From: UBA3537 sp038138145
GTDB taxonomy: Bacteria > Bacteroidota > Bacteroidia > Flavobacteriales > Flavobacteriaceae
DNA: 64,000 nt
Direction of reading: 5' to 3'
NCBI GenBank assembly: GCA_038138145.1
Contig: JAYQDD010000002.1
Span: 62,001-126,000, forward strand
In this document: positions 25,974 to 32,926 of the stretch, one piece after another
Layout of the letters: each line of letters opens with the position of its first letter
How positions within the stretch are numbered: the first letter of the stretch is position 1
Notes under the pieces: model-generated
What the model saw: the letters and a program-made list of their open reading frames with translations, nothing else
Told to the model about the DNA's origin: nothing
The model's database searches: none
Program-made: the position numbers and the translations under genes

Positions 25974-27415
25974 TGATCATCAAAAATTACATCAACGGCA
26001 CCTATTGTTCACCATCAAATGATGCGTGGCTGGATGTAATTGACCCCAGTATTGGTGAAGTTTATGGGAAACTTCCAAACTCGGACAGTTTTGATGTACA
26101 ACAAGCCGTCGAAGCCGCAGAAAAAGCATTCCCAGACTGGTCCAAAACTAGCGTACAAAAACGAAGTGCCATTTTATCCAAAATTGCAGATTTAATTGAA
26201 GAACATTTAGAGGTATTGGCCAAGGCCGAAAGTATGGATAACGGTAAGCCAATCACGTTGGCAAAAACGGTCGATATTCCTAGAGCAGCAAGTAATTTTA
26301 GATTTTTCAGCCATGCTATTACTCAATTTTATAGTGAAAGTCATGAACAAATTGCGCAAAAGTCAATCAATTTTACACTGCGTCAACCCATTGGCATTGT
26401 GGGTTGTATTTCGCCATGGAATTTACCCCTTTATTTATTTACATGGAAAATAGCACCTGCGTTGGCCACTGGAAATTGCGTGGTGGCCAAACCTAGTGAA
26501 GTAACACCTTACACCGCATTTTTGTTGGGTGATCTTTGCAGCAAAGCAGGACTTCCTAACGGGGTTTTAAACATTGTTCATGGATTGGGTTCAACCACAG
26601 GGCAAGCGATTGTAGAACACCCCAATATCAAAGCTATATCTTTTACAGGAGGCACCAAAACCGGTGCACATATTGCGCGTACAGCTGCACCCCTATTTAA
26701 AAAATTATCGCTAGAACTCGGAGGAAAAAACCCAAATATCATTTTTGCCGATTGTGACTATGATAAAATGCTGACGACAACCATAAAATCAGCTTTTGCA
26801 AACCAAGGGCAAATTTGTCTTTGCGGAAGTCGAATTTTTGTTGAAGCAACCCTATATGAGCAATTCAAAAATGATTTTATAAAAAAAGTAAAAGAATTAA
26901 AAGTTGGCTTACCTTCTGAAAAAAATAGTGATTTAGGGGCATTGGTTTCAAAACCTCACTTGGAAAAAGTTTTAAGTTTCATAGAAACAGCAAAGCAAGA
27001 AAAAATGAATATTTTGTGTGGTGGCCAAAGGGTTTCTATAGAAAACGCCAAAAATGGTTATTATATGGAACCCACAGTCATTGAAGTTCCTCACAACGAT
27101 TGTGTATTGAATCAAGAAGAAATTTTTGGCCCTGTGGTTACCCTCATGCCTTTTGAAAATGACGAGGAGGCACTGGCGCTTGCCAATGCTACTCCATATG
27201 GTCTTTCCGCTACGGTTTGGACCAATAATCTGAAACGTAGCTTGTATTTTTCAGCGCATTTACAAACGGGCATAGTTTGGGTAAACACATGGATGCAACG
27301 CGATTTACGTACCCCGTTTGGTGGTCAAAAAAATTCTGGAGTAGGCCGCGAAGGCGGTTTTGAAGTATTACGTTTTTTTACAGAAGCTAAAAATGTATGT
27401 ATTAATTATGAATAA
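25973..27415 (+). CDS. Aldehyde dehydrogenase, probable 2-aminomuconate 6-semialdehyde dehydrogenase
   Basis: NAD-dependent aldehyde dehydrogenase of 480 residues with the full family set: GCISPWNLPLYLFTWKIAPA near 142-161, KPSEVTPYTA near 168-177, FTGGTKTGAHIA near 223-234, the catalytic glutamate in LELGGKNPN near 248-256, and the catalytic cysteine in GQICLCGSRI near 284. It belongs to the group containing AmnC/NbaE and hydroxymuconic semialdehyde dehydrogenases. Its place among 3-hydroxyanthranilate genes points to oxidation of 2-aminomuconate semialdehyde before it can cyclise to picolinate. It overlaps the RidA gene by one base; the SDR follows after 6 bases. Confidence 0.88.
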   Translation: MIIKNYINGTYCSPSNDAWLDVIDPSIGEVYGKLPNSDSFDVQQAVEAAEKAFPDWSKTSVQKRSAILSKIADLIEEHLEVLAKAESMDNGKPITLAKTVDIPRAASNFRFFSHAITQFYSESHEQIAQKSINFTLRQPIGIVGCISPWNLPLYLFTWKIAPALATGNCVVAKPSEVTPYTAFLLGDLCSKAGLPNGVLNIVHGLGSTTGQAIVEHPNIKAISFTGGTKTGAHIARTAAPLFKKLSLELGGKNPNIIFADCDYDKMLTTTIKSAFANQGQICLCGSRIFVEATLYEQFKNDFIKKVKELKVGLPSEKNSDLGALVSKPHLEKVLSFIETAKQEKMNILCGGQRVSIENAKNGYYMEPTVIEVPHNDCVLNQEEIFGPVVTLMPFENDEEALALANATPYGLSATVWTNNLKRSLYFSAHLQTGIVWVNTWMQRDLRTPFGGQKNSGVGREGGFEVLRFFTEAKNVCINYE

Positions 27416-27421
27416 GGTTTT

Positions 27422-28204
27422 ATGGAATTAAATTTAAAAAATAAATCCGCATTAGTTTGTGGCAGTACGCAAGGGATTGGACGTGCAACAGCGATGGCAC
27501 TAGCTAGTGAAGGTGCGCGAATTACGCTGATTGCTCGAAATGAACAAAAGCTAAAACAAGTCCTGTCTGAGCTACCAAAAACTGCGCATCATGACTATAT
27601 TGTCGCTGATTTTTCTGATCCAAATGAATTAAAATCCAATGTGGAACGTTATTTATCCTCAAATTCAGGATTTCATATTCTTGTGAACAATACTGGCGGG
27701 CCTCGAAGTGGCGCCATTATAGAAGCTACTTTAGAGCAATTTGAATTGGCGTTTACACAGCATTTAAAATGTAATCATGTACTAACGCAATTGCTTACCC
27801 CTTTTATGAAATCGGAACAATACGGCCGTATCATCAATGTGATTTCCACATCAGTAAAAGAACCCATTGAGGGTTTAGGCGTTAGCAATACCATTCGAAA
27901 TGCTGTGGGTAATTGGAGTAAAACCCTTTCTTTTGAATTGGGCGCATTTGGAATAACAGTAAACAATGTATTACCTGGCTTTACAGAAACAGAACGCCTA
28001 AATGAAATCATTGACATCAAATCTAAAAAGGCACAAGTTTCATTTGAAGAAATGGAGGCTATTATGAAAACGTACACTCCTGCAAAACGCTTTGCAAAAC
28101 CAGAAGAAACAGCCAATGCAATCGTGTTTTTGGCCAGTGAAGCGGCGAGTTATATCAATGGGGTTAATATTCCTGTTGACGGTGGACGAACAAAATCTTT
28201 GTAA
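27422..28204 (+). CDS. Short-chain dehydrogenase/reductase-like protein lacking the YxxxK pair
   Basis: A 260-residue Rossmann-fold SDR. The cofactor motif GSTQGIGRA (14-22), the structural NNTGGP (89-94) and the C-terminal FLASEAASYINGVNIPVDGG are normal. The catalytic Tyr-x3-Lys is missing: the aligned stretch reads S155-N-T-I-R159 within GLGVSNTIRNAVGNW. SDR subgroups with SNxxRxxV at this place exist, and their chemistry is uncertain. The gene sits inside the kynurenine operon between the semialdehyde dehydrogenase and the dioxygenase. A role on a muconate intermediate is possible but is inference from position only. Confidence 0.85.
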   Translation: MELNLKNKSALVCGSTQGIGRATAMALASEGARITLIARNEQKLKQVLSELPKTAHHDYIVADFSDPNELKSNVERYLSSNSGFHILVNNTGGPRSGAIIEATLEQFELAFTQHLKCNHVLTQLLTPFMKSEQYGRIINVISTSVKEPIEGLGVSNTIRNAVGNWSKTLSFELGAFGITVNNVLPGFTETERLNEIIDIKSKKAQVSFEEMEAIMKTYTPAKRFAKPEETANAIVFLASEAASYINGVNIPVDGGRTKSL

Positions 28205-28233
28205 CTTTATACGCATAAAATAAATATATAAAC

Positions 28234-28758
28234 ATGAGCAAAATCGTATCTCCACTCAATTTTAAAGCTTGGATTGAAGAAAACCGAGCCCTACTCAAGC
28301 CCCCTGTCGGCAATAAATGTGTTTGGCAAGATGGCGAATTTATTGTGATGGTTGTTGGTGGCCCAAACAACAGAAAAGACTATCATTACAACGAAACACC
28401 AGAATTTTTCTATCAAATTGAAGGTGATATTGTGTTGAAGATTATTGATAATGGTGTTGCTAAAGATGTCCACATCAAAGAAGGAGACATCTATTTACTG
28501 CCTGCCAAAGTACCCCATTCGCCACAACGCGGAGCCAATACAGTGGGGTTAGTTATAGAATATCCAAGAGCTGAAGGTGTAGAGGACGCTTTGGAATGGT
28601 ACTGCGAATCTTGCAATCATCAATTGTACAGAGAACCCTTTACACTAAAAAATATAGAGACCGACATGCCAGCCATTTTTGATCGCTATTACTCTGATGA
28701 AGAAAAATGCACTTGTGACAAGTGTGGAGCCGTAATGCAAGCTCCAAATAATTTATAA
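28234..28758 (+). CDS. nbaC: 3-Hydroxyanthranilate 3,4-dioxygenase
   Basis: Extradiol ring-cleaving Fe(II) cupin enzyme that turns 3-hydroxyanthranilate into 2-amino-3-carboxymuconate semialdehyde. The 174 residues are the short bacterial form: the cupin part with DYHYNETPEFFYQIEGDIVL near 46-65 holds the iron ligands, and AKVPHSPQRGANTVGLVIE follows. The C-terminal rubredoxin-like second iron site is complete: YCESCNHQLY near residue 127 and CTCDKCGAV near 162, giving two CxxC pairs. It lies 29 bases after the SDR and 9 bases before the decarboxylase. Confidence 0.95.
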   Translation: MSKIVSPLNFKAWIEENRALLKPPVGNKCVWQDGEFIVMVVGGPNNRKDYHYNETPEFFYQIEGDIVLKIIDNGVAKDVHIKEGDIYLLPAKVPHSPQRGANTVGLVIEYPRAEGVEDALEWYCESCNHQLYREPFTLKNIETDMPAIFDRYYSDEEKCTCDKCGAVMQAPNNL

Positions 28759-28767
28759 TCCACAAAC

Positions 28768-29850
28768 ATGAAACGTAAACTGCGCATCAACGGCCATTCT
28801 CACCTTCTTCCCTATCCTGAAGAAATTCCTCAGTTTATGAAGGAAAAAGAAATTTTTTGGGTGGACGATGAACGTAAATATATGCTTCAGAAAGGATGGA
28901 GTCGTCCTGTTACTCATTCTAGTTTTTTCCTTGACGAAAAATTAGAATGGATGGAAGAAAATAAAATTGATCATGCCGTTGTTCTCAATCTTTCACAGTT
29001 GTACGGCAATGGATTACGTTTGGAAATGATGAAAAAGGCCTTGCGTTTTCAAAACGATTTTAATGCAAAAATTCAACAAAACCACGCCTCTAAGTTCACT
29101 TGTGGATTTGTGATTCATCCTGGATTTATTCAGGGTGCGCTTTGGGAAATTGAGCGTTGTGTAGAAGAATTAGGGCTGAGTGTTTTGTGTTTGCCAACAC
29201 ACTTTATGGATAGTATTGGTCAATGGCGTAGCGTTTTTGATCGTGAAAATGATGCGATTTTTGAATTGGCAAACCAGTATAATTTAGCTATAGAAATTCA
29301 TCCTTACGATGGAGATAAAATGATTAAACTCGAAAATTCGTCCTGGCGCTTTCATCTGATTTGGATGTTGGCTCAATGTGGTGATGCTTATCATTTTTAT
29401 ACCCTCAATGGCATGCAAGAACGTTTTCCAAACATCAGAACATGCTTTGCACATGGTGGTCAAATGGCTCAAATGAATCTTGGTCGCCGTATTCAAGGGT
29501 TTGACGGTCGTCCCGACTTATTTGACGGAAAAACACACCCACGAAAAGCGGTAGGACACCCAAATATTTATTTTGATACCCTTGTTCATGATACCGATTC
29601 TTTTGATTTGATGCTAAAACGTCAAGGCAGCAATCAAATCATTATGGGTCTAGACGACCCCTATCCATTGGGTGAGATGGAAAGCGAAGCACAATCGTCA
29701 TATCCAGGGAAATTGTTGGATTTGGCCAAAGAGCGGAACATAATTGATCAAAACCAATATGACGATATTTGGGAAGACAATGTATTGCGCTGGTTGTTTG
29801 GAAATGATACAGAGAAAATTAACAATTTAACCCAAAAAATTTTAGGATAA
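28768..29850 (+). CDS. nbaD: 2-Amino-3-carboxymuconate-6-semialdehyde decarboxylase (ACMSD)
   Basis: Zinc amidohydrolase-superfamily enzyme that decarboxylates ACMS to 2-aminomuconate semialdehyde, diverting carbon from quinolinate and NAD synthesis. The 360 residues show the HxH metal site in INGHSHLLPYPEEIP near residues 8-22, a further His in LAIEIHPYDGDKM near 173-185, FAHGGQMAQMNLGRRIQGF near 228-246 and the metal Asp in IIMGLDDPYPLGE near 292-304. Its stop and the next gene's ATG share one base. It completes the route from kynurenine to 2-aminomuconate semialdehyde within the operon. Confidence 0.94.
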   Translation: MKRKLRINGHSHLLPYPEEIPQFMKEKEIFWVDDERKYMLQKGWSRPVTHSSFFLDEKLEWMEENKIDHAVVLNLSQLYGNGLRLEMMKKALRFQNDFNAKIQQNHASKFTCGFVIHPGFIQGALWEIERCVEELGLSVLCLPTHFMDSIGQWRSVFDRENDAIFELANQYNLAIEIHPYDGDKMIKLENSSWRFHLIWMLAQCGDAYHFYTLNGMQERFPNIRTCFAHGGQMAQMNLGRRIQGFDGRPDLFDGKTHPRKAVGHPNIYFDTLVHDTDSFDLMLKRQGSNQIIMGLDDPYPLGEMESEAQSSYPGKLLDLAKERNIIDQNQYDDIWEDNVLRWLFGNDTEKINNLTQKILG

Positions 29851-30491
29851 TGCACTTCATTCCAGAAGCGTTAGATCATTATGCTGTTCAACACTCCGAA
29901 GATGAGCCAAAACTTCTTCAAGCATTAACGCGAGAAACGTACCAAAAAGTATTGCAACCAAGAATGCTTAGTGGTCACTATCAAGGGCGCTTGTTGAGTA
30001 TTATTTCTAAACTGATTCGCCCAAAAACAATATTGGAATTGGGAACGTTCACGGGGTACTCAGCATTATGTTTGGCAGAAGGAATGCAAAAAGACGGCGA
30101 GCTTCATACCATTGACATCAATGAAGAATTGGTCGCATTTCAGAGGCGCTATTTTAATCAGTCAGAATATGGCCACCAAATCCATCAACATCTTGGCCCT
30201 GCTCTTGAAATTATTCCAAAATTGAAGCTGACCTTTGACTTGGTTTTTATGGATGCTGATAAACCCAATTATATCAATTATTTTCATCAAATTATAGATA
30301 AATTAAACCCCGGTGGAGTTATTCTTTCGGATAATGTACTGTGGAGTGGTAAGGTCATCGAACCCTTAGACAAAAATGATCTTTCGACAAAAATTGTATT
30401 GGATTACAATCGTCTTTTAAAAGAAGATAAGCGCTTAGAAACTGTCCTTTTACCTATTCGCGACGGGCTTACCGTAAGCATCAAAAAATAA
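29850..30491 (+). CDS. Class I SAM-dependent O-methyltransferase (COMT-like)
   Basis: A 213-residue cytosolic methyltransferase of the caffeoyl-CoA/catechol O-methyltransferase type. SAM-binding motif I is ILELGTFTGYSALCLAEGM near residues 61-79, the acidic GELHTIDINEELV follows, and the metal-site regions are DLVFMDADKPNYINYF and GVILSDNVLWSGKV. Such enzymes methylate catechol-like hydroxyls using a divalent metal. The substrate is unknown. It overlaps the ACMSD stop by one base, so it is the last gene of the kynurenine operon by arrangement; 3-hydroxykynurenine or 3-hydroxyanthranilate are conceivable substrates, but only by context. Confidence 0.85.
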   Translation: MHFIPEALDHYAVQHSEDEPKLLQALTRETYQKVLQPRMLSGHYQGRLLSIISKLIRPKTILELGTFTGYSALCLAEGMQKDGELHTIDINEELVAFQRRYFNQSEYGHQIHQHLGPALEIIPKLKLTFDLVFMDADKPNYINYFHQIIDKLNPGGVILSDNVLWSGKVIEPLDKNDLSTKIVLDYNRLLKEDKRLETVLLPIRDGLTVSIKK

Positions 30492-30493
30492 GA

Positions 30494-30778
30494 TTATAAC
30501 TTTCTACGGACCGAACCCGTCAAATCTTCTATATCGCTTTTCACTTTGTTGATTTCGTCAGAAACATCTTTGGTAAGGTCTGAATCTATCCCTTGTTTTT
30601 CGGCACTACGCTGAATTTCAGTTTTGATATCGTTCGATGCATTTTTTAGCGTACGCATACCCTTTCCCATCCCCTTCGCAATGTCTGGGATTTTATCGGC
30701 ACCAAAAACCATAATCACAATAAAAAGAATGAATACAATTTCGGTACTGCTAATAAAAAGAGGGAAATGATGAATCAT
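30494..30778 (-). CDS. tatA: Twin-arginine translocase subunit TatA/TatE
   Basis: Pore-forming component of the Tat pathway, which exports folded proteins across the inner membrane. The 94 residues contain the N-terminal membrane helix with a polar Glu (STEIVFILFIVIMVFGADKI near 11-30), the hinge PDIAKG and an amphipathic helix (MGKGMRTLKNASNDIKTEIQ). The acidic, charged tail is normal. tatC is not in the window. A -7-like element lies only a few bases before the ATG, suggesting a leaderless or nearly leaderless mRNA. It is convergent with the methyltransferase gene. Confidence 0.92.
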   Translation of the reverse strand: MIHHFPLFISSTEIVFILFIVIMVFGADKIPDIAKGMGKGMRTLKNASNDIKTEIQRSAEKQGIDSDLTKDVSDEINKVKSDIEDLTGSVRRKL

Positions 30779-30782
30779 ACTG

Positions 30783-30790
30783 CAAATATA
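30783..30790 (-). promoter_or_regulatory. -7-like element abutting the tatA start codon
   Basis: On the minus strand TATATTTG matches TAnnTTTG and ends only 4 bases before the tatA ATG, leaving almost no room for a 5' leader. Confidence 0.5.
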
Positions 30791-30802
30791 GAAAGTATTC
30801 CT

Positions 30803-31597
30803 CTAATTATCAGCTAAATTATTGGCCTTAAATTCGATTAACTTTTCTTGCAAATACTGAAGAATTTCTACATCACTTCTGTTGGTGCAACGCATTTGGA
30901 AATCATCGTCATCTGAACAAAAGAAATAAAATTCTGCATGTAGCTCTTCAGCGAGATCTTCTTGTTTAAAAAGTTCGGGGCCCACAACTTCTTTGACGTA
31001 CGTCAAAATATTCTTTTCCTTTTCGAACTTTGCAACGCGTTTGAGTTTTTTTGTACGTCCAGTAACTTTATTCAAAAATTTATTAAAATTAAACATGATA
31101 AATGGAAAACCCAAATACACCATTTTGCCGTCATCAGCTTCATAAACTCGGCTTTCTGCTTGTGTTTTTCGTACTCCTGTGTAACCAGGAATTCCTACAT
31201 CATAAAAATCCAAAGGACGCTCTGCATCAGAGTTTGCAATATCAGATTTTAAATCTCCAGTCAAAATTTTTCCTACCGTAACCTCATCAAGTTCTGTAAC
31301 AGAGTCCTCCAAGGTCACTTCAATAAAGTTGTTTTCAATCATTTTTGCAGTAATGACCACAAATTTGGGCATATATTGAATAGATGAAAAATATAAAGAG
31401 TCGGACAATTTTCCTTTAATGGTAAACTCCCCTTTTTGATTTGTAGTGGCATAGCGATATGCCGTCTTATTGATAACGTGAACACCCTCCACATTGCCAT
31501 CAGCTTTAATAATTCCTGAAAGTTCACGCGTCTGTGCGTGAATTATTGTTGAAAAAAACAACAGTAATATGGAAATTCTGGAGGAGTAAAAAATCAA
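30803..31597 (-). CDS. Exported protein with carboxypeptidase-regulatory-like domain (TTG start)
   Basis: A 264-residue exported protein if translation starts at the TTG read from 31597, which gives a good signal peptide (MIFYSSRISILLLFFSTIIH, then AQ). Longer reading frames upstream would overlap the divergent pepE gene. Residues about 22-95 match a CarboxypepD_reg-like Ig fold: ELSGIIKADGNVEGVHVINK, TTNQKGEFTIKGKLSDSLYF, SIQYMPKFVVIT. The remainder (LGFPFIMFNFNKFLNKVTGR onward) is a conserved flavobacterial region of unknown role with no TonB-barrel. No function assigned; envelope location inferred. Confidence 0.78.
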   Translation of the reverse strand: MIFYSSRISILLLFFSTIIHAQTRELSGIIKADGNVEGVHVINKTAYRYATTNQKGEFTIKGKLSDSLYFSSIQYMPKFVVITAKMIENNFIEVTLEDSVTELDEVTVGKILTGDLKSDIANSDAERPLDFYDVGIPGYTGVRKTQAESRVYEADDGKMVYLGFPFIMFNFNKFLNKVTGRTKKLKRVAKFEKEKNILTYVKEVVGPELFKQEDLAEELHAEFYFFCSDDDDFQMRCTNRSDVEILQYLQEKLIEFKANNLADN

Positions 31598-31611
31598 AAT
31601 AGTTCGTTTTA

Positions 31612-31632
31612 TTTTGTATAAATTTACAAAAG
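31612..31632. promoter_or_regulatory. Shared divergent promoter region with inverted repeat
   Basis: TTTTGTA and TACAAAA form a 7-base inverted repeat around six bases, and TAAATTTA at 31619-31626 is its own reverse complement and one mismatch from the -7 consensus in both directions. It sits between pepE and the carboxypeptidase-regulatory-like gene. Confidence 0.4.
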
Positions 31633-31663
31633 AAATAAAGGTTGTACCAATAAAATCATATAA

Positions 31664-32371
31664 ATGAAAAAACTCATTATAGCGAGCACTTCTACTATTC
31701 ATGGAAGTGGTTACTTAGAATATCTTTTAGAAGAATTAAAGCTTTTTTTTCAATCAACAGAAACCATTGTGTTTATTCCTTATGCACGTCCTAGTGGTTT
31801 GAGTCATGATGCCTATACAGAAATTGCACAAAAAGCGTTTCAAAATATTGGTAAAACAATAATTGGACTTCACCAATTTGATGACCCCATTCAAGCCATA
31901 AAAGATGCTAAAGGAATTTTTGTAGGTGGTGGAAATAGCTTTGTTTTGGTGGATCAGTTGCATCGAAAAAACATCATGAACACACTAAAATCTGTTGTCA
32001 ATGCTGGCACACCCTATTTGGGTACAAGTGCAGGGAGTAACATTTGTGGTCTTTCTATGGGTACCTCCAACGATATGCCCATTGTACATCCGCCAAGTTT
32101 CGAAACGTTGGGTGTAATTCCGTTTAATATCAACCCACACTATTTGGATCCTCTACCCGACAGCAAACACATGGGCGAAACAAGAGCAACACGCATCAAA
32201 GAATTTCATTTTTTCAACACTCAAGCGGTTGTGGGCTTACGCGAAGGCAGTTTTTTAGAAGTGAATGGAGATCAAATTATATTGAAAGGGCCACTAAATG
32301 CACGAGTTTTTGAACACCATAAAGCACCATACGAAATAAGTTCTGGAACGGATTTGAGCGATTTGCGTTGA
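31664..32371 (+). CDS. pepE: Dipeptidase E (alpha-aspartyl dipeptidase)
   Basis: Cytosolic serine peptidase (family S51) that splits N-terminal aspartyl dipeptides. The 235 residues match the family. The nucleophile elbow is GTSAGSNICG near residues 123-132, preceded by GIFVGGGNSFVLVDQL, the conserved GGGN loop, and followed by NINPHYLDP with the catalytic His near residue 162. AVVGLREGSFLEVNG lies near the end. It is divergent from the carboxypeptidase-regulatory-like gene and convergent with the GNAT gene, so probably monocistronic. Confidence 0.93.
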   Translation: MKKLIIASTSTIHGSGYLEYLLEELKLFFQSTETIVFIPYARPSGLSHDAYTEIAQKAFQNIGKTIIGLHQFDDPIQAIKDAKGIFVGGGNSFVLVDQLHRKNIMNTLKSVVNAGTPYLGTSAGSNICGLSMGTSNDMPIVHPPSFETLGVIPFNINPHYLDPLPDSKHMGETRATRIKEFHFFNTQAVVGLREGSFLEVNGDQIILKGPLNARVFEHHKAPYEISSGTDLSDLR

Positions 32372-32374
32372 GCA

Positions 32375-32794
32375 CTAAAGGGATTTTAAAAAGTGAAATC
32401 CTAATTTCTTATACCCTTGTTTCTGGTAAAACTTATGTGATAAAATATTTTCTACATAGGTGTTAAGTTCTATGGTTTCATAGCCCTTTTTACTTACATA
32501 GTTTTCAATCCAAATCATCAACTGACTACCAAGCCCTTGATTCCTGTATGCTTCTTCGATACAAACATGATCGACTTCAACACTTCGACCGGAATAATGT
32601 CGCGTACAAAACCACATACCAGCAACTCCAATTAGCTGCTGATGGTCATAGACCCCTACACACTCATAATTTTGAGTTGACATTTCCTGTAGACGCTGCA
32701 AAAGAACGGCATCAGCAACAGAATCTTTTGCCATTTTTTTGACCAATGGTATTATTAAGCCGATTTGATCGCTTGGAATAATTTTAAATTCCAT
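32375..32794 (-). CDS. GNAT-family N-acetyltransferase
   Basis: A 139-residue single-domain acetyltransferase. The acetyl-CoA-binding motif A is DHVCIEEAYRNQGLGSQLMI near residues 75-94, with the R/Q-x-x-G-x-G/A pattern present as RNQGLGS; VGVYDHQQLIGVAGMWFC forms strands before it and SHKFYQKQGYKKLGFHF is the usual C-terminal motif B. The substrate cannot be read. It is a single gene on the minus strand between pepE and gpmI. Confidence 0.88.
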   Translation of the reverse strand: MEFKIIPSDQIGLIIPLVKKMAKDSVADAVLLQRLQEMSTQNYECVGVYDHQQLIGVAGMWFCTRHYSGRSVEVDHVCIEEAYRNQGLGSQLMIWIENYVSKKGYETIELNTYVENILSHKFYQKQGYKKLGFHFLKSL

Positions 32795-32901
32795 AATGTG
32801 TTAATTATACGTCAAAAATACAATTAAATTATTTTAATAACTGCTCAATAAATGTCGACGAAAGTTATTACAAACACTCTGTTTTTAACTCAAAAACTTT
32901 T

Positions 32902-32909
32902 TATCTTTG
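32902..32909 (+). promoter_or_regulatory. Candidate -7 promoter element for gpmI
   Basis: TATCTTTG, exact consensus, 17 bases before the gpmI ATG at 32927. Confidence 0.6.
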
Positions 32910-32926
32910 TGGCTTAACCAACACAA

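Noticed and set aside
31598..31702. Upstream extension of the carboxypeptidase-regulatory-like gene.
   Set aside because: It would run into pepE and bury the signal peptide; the TTG at 31597 is better.
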